A stretch of 13,307 nucleotides of DNA, from contig JBLHOS010000082.1 in NCBI GenBank assembly GCA_047623825.1, positions 1 to 13,307 on the forward strand, written 5' to 3'. The DNA is from JBLHOS01 sp047623825. GTDB taxonomy: Bacteria; Pseudomonadota; Alphaproteobacteria; Rhodobacterales; Rhodobacteraceae. Under the pieces are notes generated by a model. That model saw only the letters and a program-made list of their open reading frames with translations, did not search any database and was not told the DNA's origin. Shown here in pieces: positions 5,735 through 13,021 of this stretch (position 1 is its first letter; each line of letters opens with the position of its first letter). Position numbers and translations under genes: made by a program.

Positions 5735-6601
5735 ATGAGTGCAACACAGGTTATATGCCCGCGCATGCAAGACAGTACCCGCATAGATGGTCTGCCCTTC
5801 ATGAAGATGCATGGGCTCGGCAATGACTTCGTGGTGATCGATGCGCGTGACAGCGCCGTTGATCTGACTGCGGGGTTGGCGCGTGCGCTGGCGGATCGTC
5901 ATCGCGGCGTCGGATTTGATCAGCTGGCCTTGATTACAGACGGCACAGATGCCGATGTGACACTAACGTTTTACAATGCTGACGGAACCTTTTCTGCGGC
6001 ATGTGGTAACGCCACCCGCTGTATCGCGCGGCATGAAATGACACGACAAGGGACGACCTCGGTGACCCTAAGAACTGACAGGGGGGTCTTGCAGGCCGAA
6101 GATGCAGGCAGCGGGCTGACCCGCGTCAATATGGGGCAGCCACAACTTGAGTGGCACGACGTACCGCTGGCCATTGAAATCGATACGCTGCACCTACCGA
6201 TCGCAGGTGATCCTGTGGCCACCGGCATGGGCAATCCGCACTGCACGTTTTTTGTTGAGGATGCCGAGGCGGTGGATCTGCAGGCTTTCGGACCAACGCA
6301 TGAACATCACAAGCTTTATCCACAGCGTACAAATGTCCAAGTCGCCCACCTGATTGGACCCAACCACCTACGTATGCGAGTGTGGGAGCGCGGAACCGGC
6401 ATAACACTGGCCTCAGGATCATCGTCCTGTGCCGTGGCCGTTGCGGCCGCTCGCCGGGGTCTAACCGGGCGTCAGGTCCGGATCGATCTAGACGGCGGCC
6501 CGATCCATATCGATTGGCGCGACGACGGGGTCTGGATGACTGGCCCGACAGCGCATGTCTTTTCCGGTGTGCTGACGACCGCTTTTTTGGGGGCCCTATA
6601 A
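5735..6601 (+). CDS. dapF: Diaminopimelate epimerase
   Basis: DapF interconverts LL- and meso-diaminopimelate in the cytoplasm, supplying lysine and peptidoglycan synthesis. Recognisable parts are 'MKMHGLGNDFVVID' near the start, 'HRGVGFDQL', the first active-site motif 'NADGTFSAACGNATRC' (catalytic Cys90), 'GMGNPHCTFFV', 'PQRTNVQ', and the second motif 'WERGTGITLASGSSSCA'. In well-studied DapF the second motif reads T-x-A-C-G-T-G-x-C-A, with the second catalytic Cys where this protein has Ser227; Cys232 matches the later conserved Cys. At 288 residues it is slightly longer than usual. ATG 5735 is chosen because AAGGGA precedes it; ATG 5765 is an alternative and gives a more usual N-terminus. 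The frame opening at 5687 overlaps the tRNA-Lys promoter and is unlikely. It shares one base with mtaB (TAATG). Confidence 0.93.
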   Translation: MSATQVICPRMQDSTRIDGLPFMKMHGLGNDFVVIDARDSAVDLTAGLARALADRHRGVGFDQLALITDGTDADVTLTFYNADGTFSAACGNATRCIARHEMTRQGTTSVTLRTDRGVLQAEDAGSGLTRVNMGQPQLEWHDVPLAIEIDTLHLPIAGDPVATGMGNPHCTFFVEDAEAVDLQAFGPTHEHHKLYPQRTNVQVAHLIGPNHLRMRVWERGTGITLASGSSSCAVAVAAARRGLTGRQVRIDLDGGPIHIDWRDDGVWMTGPTAHVFSGVLTTAFLGAL

Positions 6602-7860
6602 TGGATCACCGTGCGCCTGTTTTTCACACCCTCGGGTGCCGCCTCAACGCCTATGAGACTGAGGCGATGAAGGAACTGTCCGCGGCCGCAGGCGTCGAGA
6701 ACGCCGTTATTGTGAACACCTGTGCAGTGACCGCCGAAGCCGTGCGCAAGGCGCGACAAGAGATCCGCAAACTGCGCCGCGCCAACCCAACCGCCAAACT
6801 GATCGTCACAGGATGTGCGGCCCAGACCGAGCCTGAGACCTTCCGCGGCATGGCCGAGGTCGACCTTGTCATCGGCAATACCGAAAAGATGCAGCCAGAC
6901 ACTTGGAAACAGCTAGCGCCCGATTTCATCGGTGAGACGCCGAGGGTTCAGGTCAACGATATCATGTCCGTGACCGAAACTGCCGGTCATCTGATTGACG
7001 GCTTTGGCACACGCTCACGCGCTTATGTTCAGGTGCAAAACGGCTGTGATCATCGCTGCACCTTTTGCATCATACCGTTCGGACGCGGCAATTCCCGCTC
7101 GGTTCCTGCGGGCGTAGTCGTCGATCAGATCAAACGCCTTGTCGATCGCGGCTATAATGAGGTCGTGCTGACCGGTGTTGATCTGACCTCCTGGGGCGCG
7201 GATCTACCTTCAGAACCCAAGCTTGGCGATTTGGTCATGCGGATCCTAAAACTGATTCCAGATCTGGCGCGCCTGCGGATAAGTTCGATCGACAGTATTG
7301 AAGTTGATCCAAACCTGATGCAGGCGATCGCAACCGAGCAGCGCCTGATGCCACATCTTCATCTTTCGCTGCAGGCTGGCGACGACATGGTCCTCAAGCG
7401 AATGAAGCGTCGGCATTTACGCGACGACGCGATCCGCTTTTGCGAAGACGCGCGCAAACTGCGCCCCGATATGACCTTTGGGGCCGATATTATCGCAGGC
7501 TTCCCAACGGAAACTGAGGCGATGTTTGAAAACTCGCTGCGACTGATTGAGCAATGTGACCTAACTTGGCTGCACGTCTTCCCCTATTCGCCGCGCAAAG
7601 GCACCCCCGCCATTCGGATGCCGCAGGTCGATGGCGCCGCGATCAAGGCGCGTGCCGCCCGATTGCGCGCAGCAGGCGATCTTCAGGTTGCCAAACACCT
7701 TGCCGCCCAAACTGGCGTGACCCACCAGATCTTGATGGAAAACTCACGCATGGGCCGGACCGCTCAATTCACCGAAACTCTCTTTGAGCAAGACCAGCCC
7801 GAAGGCCAAATCGTAACCGCCTCGATCAAAGGCCATAGTGCGACCCAGCTTCTGGCCTGA
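6601..7860 (+). CDS. mtaB: tRNA ms2t6A37 methylthiotransferase (MtaB type)
   Basis: This is a 419-residue radical-SAM methylthiotransferase. It converts t6A37 to ms2t6A37 in ANN-decoding tRNAs, including tRNA-Lys. The N-terminal UPF0004 domain carries the second 4Fe-4S cluster ligands Cys13 ('HTLGCRLNAYE'), Cys41 ('VNTCAVT') and Cys72 ('VTGCAAQ'). The radical-SAM core has the CxxxCxxC motif at Cys149-Cys153-Cys156 ('NGCDHRCTFCIIPFGRG'), followed by 'EVVLTGVDLTSWG', 'LHLSLQAGDD' and 'GADIIAGFPTET'. The C-terminal ~55 residues are a short TRAM-like tail. 'LGCRLN' and 'CIIPFGRG' match MtaB rather than MiaB or RimO. The start is ATG 6601, overlapping the dapF stop; the frame stays open upstream to 6382, but only inside dapF. 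Coupling implies co-transcription with dapF. Confidence 0.93.
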   Translation: MDHRAPVFHTLGCRLNAYETEAMKELSAAAGVENAVIVNTCAVTAEAVRKARQEIRKLRRANPTAKLIVTGCAAQTEPETFRGMAEVDLVIGNTEKMQPDTWKQLAPDFIGETPRVQVNDIMSVTETAGHLIDGFGTRSRAYVQVQNGCDHRCTFCIIPFGRGNSRSVPAGVVVDQIKRLVDRGYNEVVLTGVDLTSWGADLPSEPKLGDLVMRILKLIPDLARLRISSIDSIEVDPNLMQAIATEQRLMPHLHLSLQAGDDMVLKRMKRRHLRDDAIRFCEDARKLRPDMTFGADIIAGFPTETEAMFENSLRLIEQCDLTWLHVFPYSPRKGTPAIRMPQVDGAAIKARAARLRAAGDLQVAKHLAAQTGVTHQILMENSRMGRTAQFTETLFEQDQPEGQIVTASIKGHSATQLLA

Positions 7861-7906
7861 TCTCCATTTTCTCGGACTAAAAACTCTCGCCGGAGGCGTC
7901 ACAACA

Positions 7907-8533
7907 ATGCATCCAAACCCAGCTTTCAGATCAGAGTCTGACCGGCGAAACATTGGGTTTGCGCGGCAACGCGGCTTTGGCACGCTCATCATCAATGCAG
8001 ATCCCGCGCCCCTGCTGTCCCATATCCCGTTTGTCTTGGCAGATGACGGACATCAGGCAGAATTGCATTTGGTCAAGTCCAATCCGATTGCTCGCCACGT
8101 TCAGGCCCCAACCCACGCCGTCATCGCCGTGACCGGACCTGATGCTTATATCTCACCCGACTGGTACGGTGAACCATCCCAAGTCCCAACCTGGAACTAC
8201 GTCGCCGTCCATTTGCGCGGTATACTGCATCCGCTGGACCACGGACTGATGCGCGATCAGCTGGAGCGTCTTTCAGCCGAATTTGAGGGGCGTTTGTTAC
8301 CCAAAACGCCCTGGACAGTTGGAAAGACACCCGAAGATGTCTTGTCCAAGTTAATGCGGGCGATTGTGCCGTTCCGGTTTGAGATTACGCAGATCGATAG
8401 CACGTGGAAACTCAACCAAAATAAGTCCGACCCCGCTCGCGTCGGGGCGGCAACGAATGTCCGTTCTTCCCCAATTGGCCAAGAAACCGCCCTTCTGGCC
8501 GCCTTGATGCATGGGGCTGGTACGTCCGAATAG
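7907..8533 (+). CDS. PaiB-type FMN-binding split-barrel protein
   Basis: This gives 208 residues matching the FMN_bind_2/PaiB family. It starts 'HPNPAFR', then 'GFGTLIIN', 'LLSHIPFVL', 'LHLVKSNPIAR', and the hallmark 'GPDAYISPDWYGEPSQVPTWNY' split here as residues 77-98. It ends with 'KLNQNKSDPARVGAA'. These proteins form FMN-binding split-barrel dimers related to pyridoxamine-phosphate oxidases. Bacillus PaiB acts as a negative regulator of sporulation/protease genes, but the molecular role in proteobacteria is not settled. No helix-turn-helix is visible. The ATG at 7907 is chosen over the longer frame from 7838 because family members begin 'M-(Y/H)-x-P' and GGAGG lies upstream (7892-7896, a somewhat long spacing). 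It follows mtaB by 46 bp and may be read through from it. Confidence 0.87.
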   Translation: MHPNPAFRSESDRRNIGFARQRGFGTLIINADPAPLLSHIPFVLADDGHQAELHLVKSNPIARHVQAPTHAVIAVTGPDAYISPDWYGEPSQVPTWNYVAVHLRGILHPLDHGLMRDQLERLSAEFEGRLLPKTPWTVGKTPEDVLSKLMRAIVPFRFEITQIDSTWKLNQNKSDPARVGAATNVRSSPIGQETALLAALMHGAGTSE

Positions 8534-8584
8534 ACTTTTGACCCAGCTGTTCCTACATATGTCATGACAGATACGGAGGATTTT

Positions 8585-8866
8585 ATGCCACTTCCCGTTG
8601 CACCACTTGCTGGACTTGCTTTGCGCTACGGCGCTGTCGCAATCGCGACCTATGCCGCCACTCGTGTTCTCTCAACTGGTCGCCTTGACCATCGGGTTGA
8701 GGATGCGATGGATGAGACCGAAGAAGGGCTCACATTTCGAAAAGACGACGATCAGGCCAATGGAAAAATTCGTTGGAAACGTACATTCAGATTGGGCACC
8801 AATGGACCCGGCGTGGAAATCGACGCCACGGGTTTCGCCCGCATTAAGGTCAAACGCCTCCCATGA
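8585..8866 (+). CDS. Small conserved-looking protein with one N-terminal hydrophobic helix; function unknown
   Basis: This gives 93 residues from ATG 8585, which has GGAGGA (8575-8580) at correct spacing; an ATG seven codons upstream (8564) lacks one. Residues ~7-27 ('PLAGLALRYGAVAIATYAA') form a single apolar helix, probably a membrane anchor. They are followed by an acidic stretch ('DHRVEDAMDETEEG') and a basic, beta-prone C-terminal half ending 'GFARIKVKRLP'. I do not recognise a named family. The ATGA overlap with the next gene (GST-like) indicates a real gene translated with its neighbours. Confidence 0.72.
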   Translation: MPLPVAPLAGLALRYGAVAIATYAATRVLSTGRLDHRVEDAMDETEEGLTFRKDDDQANGKIRWKRTFRLGTNGPGVEIDATGFARIKVKRLP

Positions 8867-9471
8867 TCCAACTTCTCAGCTCTCCGCCCTCACCATTTGC
8901 CCGCAAAATTCGCGTCCTGCTGCTGGAAACCGGGCAAGACGACGTCGACATTGTTCAGGTTGCGGCCTCTCCGCTTGGACCTGATGCGACCATCGCCGCC
9001 GCCACCCCATTGGCCAAAATTCCGGCCCTCGTGCGGGACGACGGCCCAACTCTTTACGATAGCCGGGTTGTGTCACAGTACTTGAATGCGCGCGCCAAAG
9101 CCGATTTCTATCCGCAAAGCTGTCGATGGGAGACGTTGACCCTAGAGGCAACTGGCGATGGCTTGATGGATGCCGCAGTCCTGATCGTCTACGAAAAACG
9201 CACCCGGCCTGAAGGGAAATGGCACCAGCCCTGGATTGATGGCCAATGGGCAAAGGTCGCCAGAACGCTGGACGCGCTGGAAGACAAATGGATGAGCCAC
9301 CTTCTTGGCCCTCTGGATGCCGGACATATCGCGGTTGGTTGCGGCCTGTCATATCTCGATTTCCGGCATGCCGACCGGGACTGGCGCGAAGGCCACCACG
9401 CCTTAGCCGATTGGTACACGAAATTCGCCGAGCGCCCTTCGATGATTGCCACGGCTCCGCCTGCCGCATGA
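8863..9471 (+). CDS. Glutathione S-transferase-like protein
   Basis: This gives 202 residues, the usual GST length. The thioredoxin-like N-terminal domain (1-~78) shows 'SPPSPFARKIRVLLLE' (a Ser of the S6/S7/S10 group is the likely glutathione-activating residue), 'TPLAKIPAL' with the cis-proline (Pro54), and 'LYDSRVVSQYL', where Asp66-Ser67 bind the gamma-glutamyl group. The C-terminal all-helical domain contains 'GHIAVGCGLSYLDFRHAD', the N-capping-box/hydrophobic-staple region. The substrate is unknown; such proteins conjugate or reduce electrophiles in the cytoplasm. It overlaps the preceding and following genes by ATGA, so the three are probably one translational unit. Confidence 0.9.
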   Translation: MIQLLSSPPSPFARKIRVLLLETGQDDVDIVQVAASPLGPDATIAAATPLAKIPALVRDDGPTLYDSRVVSQYLNARAKADFYPQSCRWETLTLEATGDGLMDAAVLIVYEKRTRPEGKWHQPWIDGQWAKVARTLDALEDKWMSHLLGPLDAGHIAVGCGLSYLDFRHADRDWREGHHALADWYTKFAERPSMIATAPPAA

Positions 9472-9896
9472 AAATCGACCTCGTCACCAGTTCGGATGAT
9501 CTGGAGAAATGCTTCATAGTCCGCCGGGCCGTGTTCATGGACGAGCAGGGAGTGACAGATGAAGAAGAATGGGACGGTCTGGACAAGGACTGTCGCCATT
9601 ATCTTGCACAGGATCCGACCGGCCCGATCGCTGTCGCCCGTGCCCTGCCAAAAGGCAAGGCTGCCAAGATCCAGCGGGTTGCTGTTCTAAAACCCCATCG
9701 GGGCACGGGACTTGGTCGGCAGTTGATGTTGGCCGTGCTTGAAGACGTCCGCCAAGAGGGCTTTCAAGAGGCGATTCTCGATTCGCAAAGCTATGCGATC
9801 CCGTTTTACCAGCGGTTGGGTTTCGTCGCAAAAGGTCCCGAATTCGACGATGTAGGCATTCCACACCGCCGTATGAGCCTTTTGCTCAAAGATTGA
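9468..9896 (+). CDS. GNAT-family N-acetyltransferase
   Basis: This gives 142 residues with the GNAT fold. The N-terminal 'CFIVRRAVFMDEQGV' helix is typical of the ElaA/YjcF-like group. Strand 4 'AKIQRVAVLKPHRGTGLGRQLM' is split at the acetyl-CoA pyrophosphate-binding loop R78-G-T-G-L-G83. The C-terminal 'SYAIPFYQRLGFVAKGPEFDDVGIPHRRM' holds the conserved Tyr and beta-bulge region. The acceptor is unknown. The start is the ATG at 9468, whose A-T-G-A overlaps the GST stop; the same frame is open further upstream, but only as an out-of-frame reading inside the GST gene. Confidence 0.9.
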   Translation: MKIDLVTSSDDLEKCFIVRRAVFMDEQGVTDEEEWDGLDKDCRHYLAQDPTGPIAVARALPKGKAAKIQRVAVLKPHRGTGLGRQLMLAVLEDVRQEGFQEAILDSQSYAIPFYQRLGFVAKGPEFDDVGIPHRRMSLLLKD

Positions 9897-10131
9897 CGCC
9901 AAGAAATTTACTTGCCAAAAATGGTCTGACAATGGTGGGAATGGCTACGAATAAGAGTTTTCCAACGTTCTCATCCAGATCGCTGCGACATTGTGCCTTA
10001 GATGTGCGCGTTTGTCCGCTGGACGCATATGTCCTTCGGGCTGTAAGTACCTGCAAGATTGGTTGTGCTGAAAGCGCAATTCATAAGGTTTTGGCCCAAC
10101 CGTTCTGGCCTGAGAAAGGGAGACGCTCTCC

Positions 10132-10719
10132 GTGTCACACACCGATGATGATCCCAGCACCCGTCGCGATTTCCTGTTCTTTGCAACAGGTGGTTTCGGG
10201 GCTGTCACAGCCGCAGCCGCTGTTTGGCCGCTGATTAACCAGATGAACCCATCCGCCGACGTTCAGGCCGCCTCGACCTTGCGGGTTGACGTTTCCGGCG
10301 TCGATGTTGGCACACAGCTCACCGTGTTGTTCCTTGGCAAGCCAGTTTTCATTCGGCACCGGAACGAAGAAGAGATCGCAGCTGCACGCCGCGTTGAGAT
10401 GAGCGAGCTTGTCGACCCGATTGCGCGCAACACTAACGCCTTAGAAGAACTGCCTGCTACTGATGAAAACCGTGCCTTGGCGCCATTTAGCGGCGAAGCA
10501 GGTGCCGATGCTGGTCCGTGGTTGGTAATGATAGGGGTTTGCACCCATCTTGGCTGCGTTCCCCTTGGCGACGGCGCTGGTGATTTTGGTGGTTGGTTCT
10601 GCCCCTGCCATGGCTCGCATTACGATACATCCGGTCGGATCCGCAAAGGGCCCGCGCCCGAGAATTTGCTGGTCCCAACCGCGTCCTTCGTGGACGAAAC
10701 AACAATCCTTTTGGGTTAA
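10132..10719 (+). CDS. petA: Ubiquinol-cytochrome c reductase Rieske iron-sulfur subunit
   Basis: This is the 195-residue Rieske protein of the cytochrome bc1 complex; it takes the first electron from ubiquinol and passes it to cytochrome c1. A twin-arginine signal/anchor ('STRRDFLFFATGG', then a hydrophobic helix to ~37) exports the folded protein across the inner membrane. The 2Fe-2S ligands are Cys137, His139 ('CTHLGC') and Cys157, His160 ('CPCHGSHYD'); Cys142 and Cys159 form the stabilising disulfide. The start is GTG, preceded by AAAGGGAGA. It is first in petABC. The 235-bp upstream region (9897-10131) should hold the operon promoter, but I find no clear -35/-10 pair there; it contains small dyads at 10021-10034 (GGAC/GTCC) and near 10066-10082 (TTGTGC/GCGCAA). 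Confidence 0.97.
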   Translation: MSHTDDDPSTRRDFLFFATGGFGAVTAAAAVWPLINQMNPSADVQAASTLRVDVSGVDVGTQLTVLFLGKPVFIRHRNEEEIAAARRVEMSELVDPIARNTNALEELPATDENRALAPFSGEAGADAGPWLVMIGVCTHLGCVPLGDGAGDFGGWFCPCHGSHYDTSGRIRKGPAPENLLVPTASFVDETTILLG

Positions 10720-10731
10720 CGGAGGCAAGAC

Positions 10732-12084
10732 ATGTCCGGCATTCCCCACGACCACTACGAACCAAAGTCTAGCGGCGAGAAATGGTTGCACAAACGGCTT
10801 CCGATCGTTGGCCTTCTTTATGATACCCTGACGCTTCCAACACCCAAGAACCTTAATTGGATGTGGATCTGGGGTATCGTGCTGACATTTTGTCTGGCCA
10901 TGCAAATCATCACCGGCATCATTCTGGTCATGCACTACACACCACATGTCGATCTGGCGTTTGCGTCAGTTGAGCACATCATGCGGAACGTAAACGGCGG
11001 CTGGGCGTTGCGGTATATCCACACCAATGGTGCGTCACTGTTCTTTGTGGCAGTCTACATGCACATTTTTCGCGGTCTCTATTACGGGTCTTACAAAGCC
11101 CCGCGTGAAATTACGTGGATCCTCGGGATGCTAATCTATTTGATGATGATGGGCACAGCGTTCATGGGCTATGTGCTTCCTTGGGGGCAGATGTCCTTTT
11201 GGGGTGCGACAGTGATCACCGGCCTGTTTGGCGCGATCCCGTTCGTCGGCGAAGCAATCCAAACATGGCTTCTGGGTGGACCTGCGGTTGGAAACGCAAC
11301 GCTGAACCGCTTTTTGTCGTTACACTACTTACTGCCGTTCGTAATTACGGGTCTTGTGATCGTCCACATCTGGGCATTCCACACAACCGGCAATAACAAC
11401 CCTACAGGTGTCGAAGTGCGCCGCACCTCGAAAGCCGAAGCCGAAAAAGACACGCTACCGTTCTGGCCATATTTTGTGATCAAAGATCTCTTTGCATTGT
11501 GCGTTATCTTAGGCGTGTTCTTTGCGATCGTAGGTTTCATGCCGAACTACTTGGGCCACCCCGATAACTATATGGAGGCGAACCCGTTGGTGACGCCGGC
11601 CCATATTGTGCCGGAGTGGTACTTCTTGCCGTTCTACGCGATCCTGCGGGCCTTCACGACCGAGGTATGGGTCGTGCAAATTGCGTCATACGTGACCGGC
11701 GGCATCGTTGATGCCAAATTCTTCGGTGTCCTGGCGATGTTCGGTTCGATTGCCGTGATGGCCTTGGTGCCTTGGTTGGATACGTCTCGCGTCCGGTCCG
11801 GTCGCTTTCGCCCGATGTTCAAATGGTGGTTCGCGTTGCTCTGCGTCGACTTCATAGCGTTGATGTGGCTGGGCGCGATGCCCGCAGCAGAACCCTATGC
11901 AAGCTGGTCTTTGATAGCGACTGCCTACTGGTTCGGATATTTTCTTATCGTCCTGCCTTTGTTGGGTGTCATCGAAAAACCAATAGCGGCGCCTGCCACA
12001 ATCGAAGACGATTTCAATTCCCACTACCGCAAGTCAGGCACCGAAGGCGGATTAGCCGCCTCTGCGCCAACGCCAGCTGAGTGA
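10732..12084 (+). CDS. petB: Ubiquinol-cytochrome c reductase cytochrome b
   Basis: This is the 450-residue integral membrane subunit carrying haems bL and bH and both quinone sites. The four haem-ligating histidines are His97 and His111 ('YIHTNGASLFFVAVYMHIF') and His198 and His212 ('SLHYLLPFVITGLVIVHIW'), with the 13-residue spacing in each helix. The Qo-site 'PEWY' motif is at 294-297, numbering that agrees with what I recall for Rhodobacter cytochrome b. Eight hydrophobic helices are visible. This is the long, fused-type cytochrome b (not the split b6/subunit IV). It has a GGAGG ribosome-binding site 12 bp after petA and is followed by petC after 19 bp. Confidence 0.98.
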   Translation: MSGIPHDHYEPKSSGEKWLHKRLPIVGLLYDTLTLPTPKNLNWMWIWGIVLTFCLAMQIITGIILVMHYTPHVDLAFASVEHIMRNVNGGWALRYIHTNGASLFFVAVYMHIFRGLYYGSYKAPREITWILGMLIYLMMMGTAFMGYVLPWGQMSFWGATVITGLFGAIPFVGEAIQTWLLGGPAVGNATLNRFLSLHYLLPFVITGLVIVHIWAFHTTGNNNPTGVEVRRTSKAEAEKDTLPFWPYFVIKDLFALCVILGVFFAIVGFMPNYLGHPDNYMEANPLVTPAHIVPEWYFLPFYAILRAFTTEVWVVQIASYVTGGIVDAKFFGVLAMFGSIAVMALVPWLDTSRVRSGRFRPMFKWWFALLCVDFIALMWLGAMPAAEPYASWSLIATAYWFGYFLIVLPLLGVIEKPIAAPATIEDDFNSHYRKSGTEGGLAASAPTPAE

Positions 12085-12103
12085 GAGAAAGGACTGATCT
12101 GAT

Positions 12104-12964
12104 ATGTTCAGGAAACTAGCCCTAGCAACGGTCGCAGCAGTCGCTTTGACGGGGGGAACCGCAAACGCAGCGGGTGAGGCCCATATTACCGATTACAGCT
12201 TTTCTTTCGAGGGCCCGTTTGGCTCCTTCGATCAGAACCAGCTGCAGAGAGGATTGCAGGTCTATACAGAAATCTGTTCGGCTTGCCACGGCCTGCGCTA
12301 TGTCCCAATCCGGACACTGGGCGATGAGGGTGGCCCCGGATATTCCGAAGCCGAGGTTCGCACCTATGCTGCGTTTTTTGAGATCTATGACGCAGATCTT
12401 GATGACTGGCGCCCTGCAACACCAAACGATAACTTTCCCGAAAGTGCCCTTGCGGGTGCACCTGATCTTAGCCTGATGGCTAAGGCGCGTGCGGGTTTTC
12501 ACGGCCCGTATGGTTTGGGTTTGAACCAGTTGTTCAACGGGTTAGGCGGTTCAGAATACATCGCCTCGCTTTTGGCCGGCTACGAAGATCCACCGGAATG
12601 CGCACCTGCCGATTTTGATGGTTACTACAACACCGCCTTCGGTAATGGGAGCTTTCCGGCCGAATGTATCGATGACGAAGGCCACCACATCGTCGCTGGA
12701 AGCTGGATTGCGATGTCTCAACCAATTTGGGGAGATGACATTGAATTTAGCGACGGCTCTGGAACAGATATCGAAAGCATCTCACAAGATGTCTCGGCAT
12801 TCTTGATGTGGACGGCAGAGCCCAAATTAATGGCCCGCAAGCAGATGGGCCTAGTGGCTGTCATCATGCTGACAATCTTGTCAGTCCTGCTTTACGCCAC
12901 CAACAAAACGCTTTGGGCGCCTATCAAGGCCCGCGCAAAAGGCGAAGATACACCTGCTGAATAG
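12104..12964 (+). CDS. petC: Cytochrome c1
   Basis: This is a 286-residue precursor. The Sec signal peptide ('MFRKLALATVAAVALTGG', cleavage probably after 'ANA', about residue 22) exports it to the periplasm. The haem c motif is Cys58-Ser-Ala-Cys61-His62, and the sixth ligand is most likely Met204 in 'WIAMSQPIW'. Cys166 and Cys188 are placed like the disulfide pair of Rhodobacter cytochrome c1. A single C-terminal membrane helix ('MGLVAVIMLTILSVLLY') anchors it, followed by a positively charged tail. It passes electrons from the Rieske centre to cytochrome c. An AGAAAGGA ribosome-binding region precedes the ATG, and the gene is last in the operon before a strong terminator. Confidence 0.97.
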   Translation: MFRKLALATVAAVALTGGTANAAGEAHITDYSFSFEGPFGSFDQNQLQRGLQVYTEICSACHGLRYVPIRTLGDEGGPGYSEAEVRTYAAFFEIYDADLDDWRPATPNDNFPESALAGAPDLSLMAKARAGFHGPYGLGLNQLFNGLGGSEYIASLLAGYEDPPECAPADFDGYYNTAFGNGSFPAECIDDEGHHIVAGSWIAMSQPIWGDDIEFSDGSGTDIESISQDVSAFLMWTAEPKLMARKQMGLVAVIMLTILSVLLYATNKTLWAPIKARAKGEDTPAE

Positions 12965-12988
12965 TCTTTGTTGAGGTCAGTGAACTAG

Positions 12989-13021
12989 AAAGGGCGCGCC
13001 GTTCATCGGGGCGCCCTTTTT
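12989..13021 (+). terminator. Intrinsic terminator of petABC
   Basis: AAAGGGCGC (12989-12997) pairs perfectly with GCGCCCTTT (13011-13019). A further CCG/CGG pairing continues inside after a G-G mismatch, and the stem ends in a run of five Ts. The T-run touches the stop codon of the convergent thiQ gene (13021-13023). The opposite strand has a much poorer T-tract (TTTCTAG), so it mainly serves petABC. Confidence 0.88.

Noticed and set aside
6382..6600. Long upstream extension of the mtaB frame
   Set aside because: It lies wholly inside dapF, gives an Arg-rich unlike-family sequence, and the proper MtaB N-terminus begins at ATG 6601, overlapping the dapF stop.
8876..9586. 236-codon minus-strand frame antisense to the GST and GNAT genes
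   Set aside because: It is Arg/Ser/Pro-rich shadow coding opposite two well-recognised genes and shows no family motifs.
9897..10131. Sigma-70 promoter for petABC
   Set aside because: TTGCCA at 9912 and TTGGTT near 10060 were tried, but neither has a credible -10 at correct spacing except a weak CATAAG; I leave the promoter unassigned.
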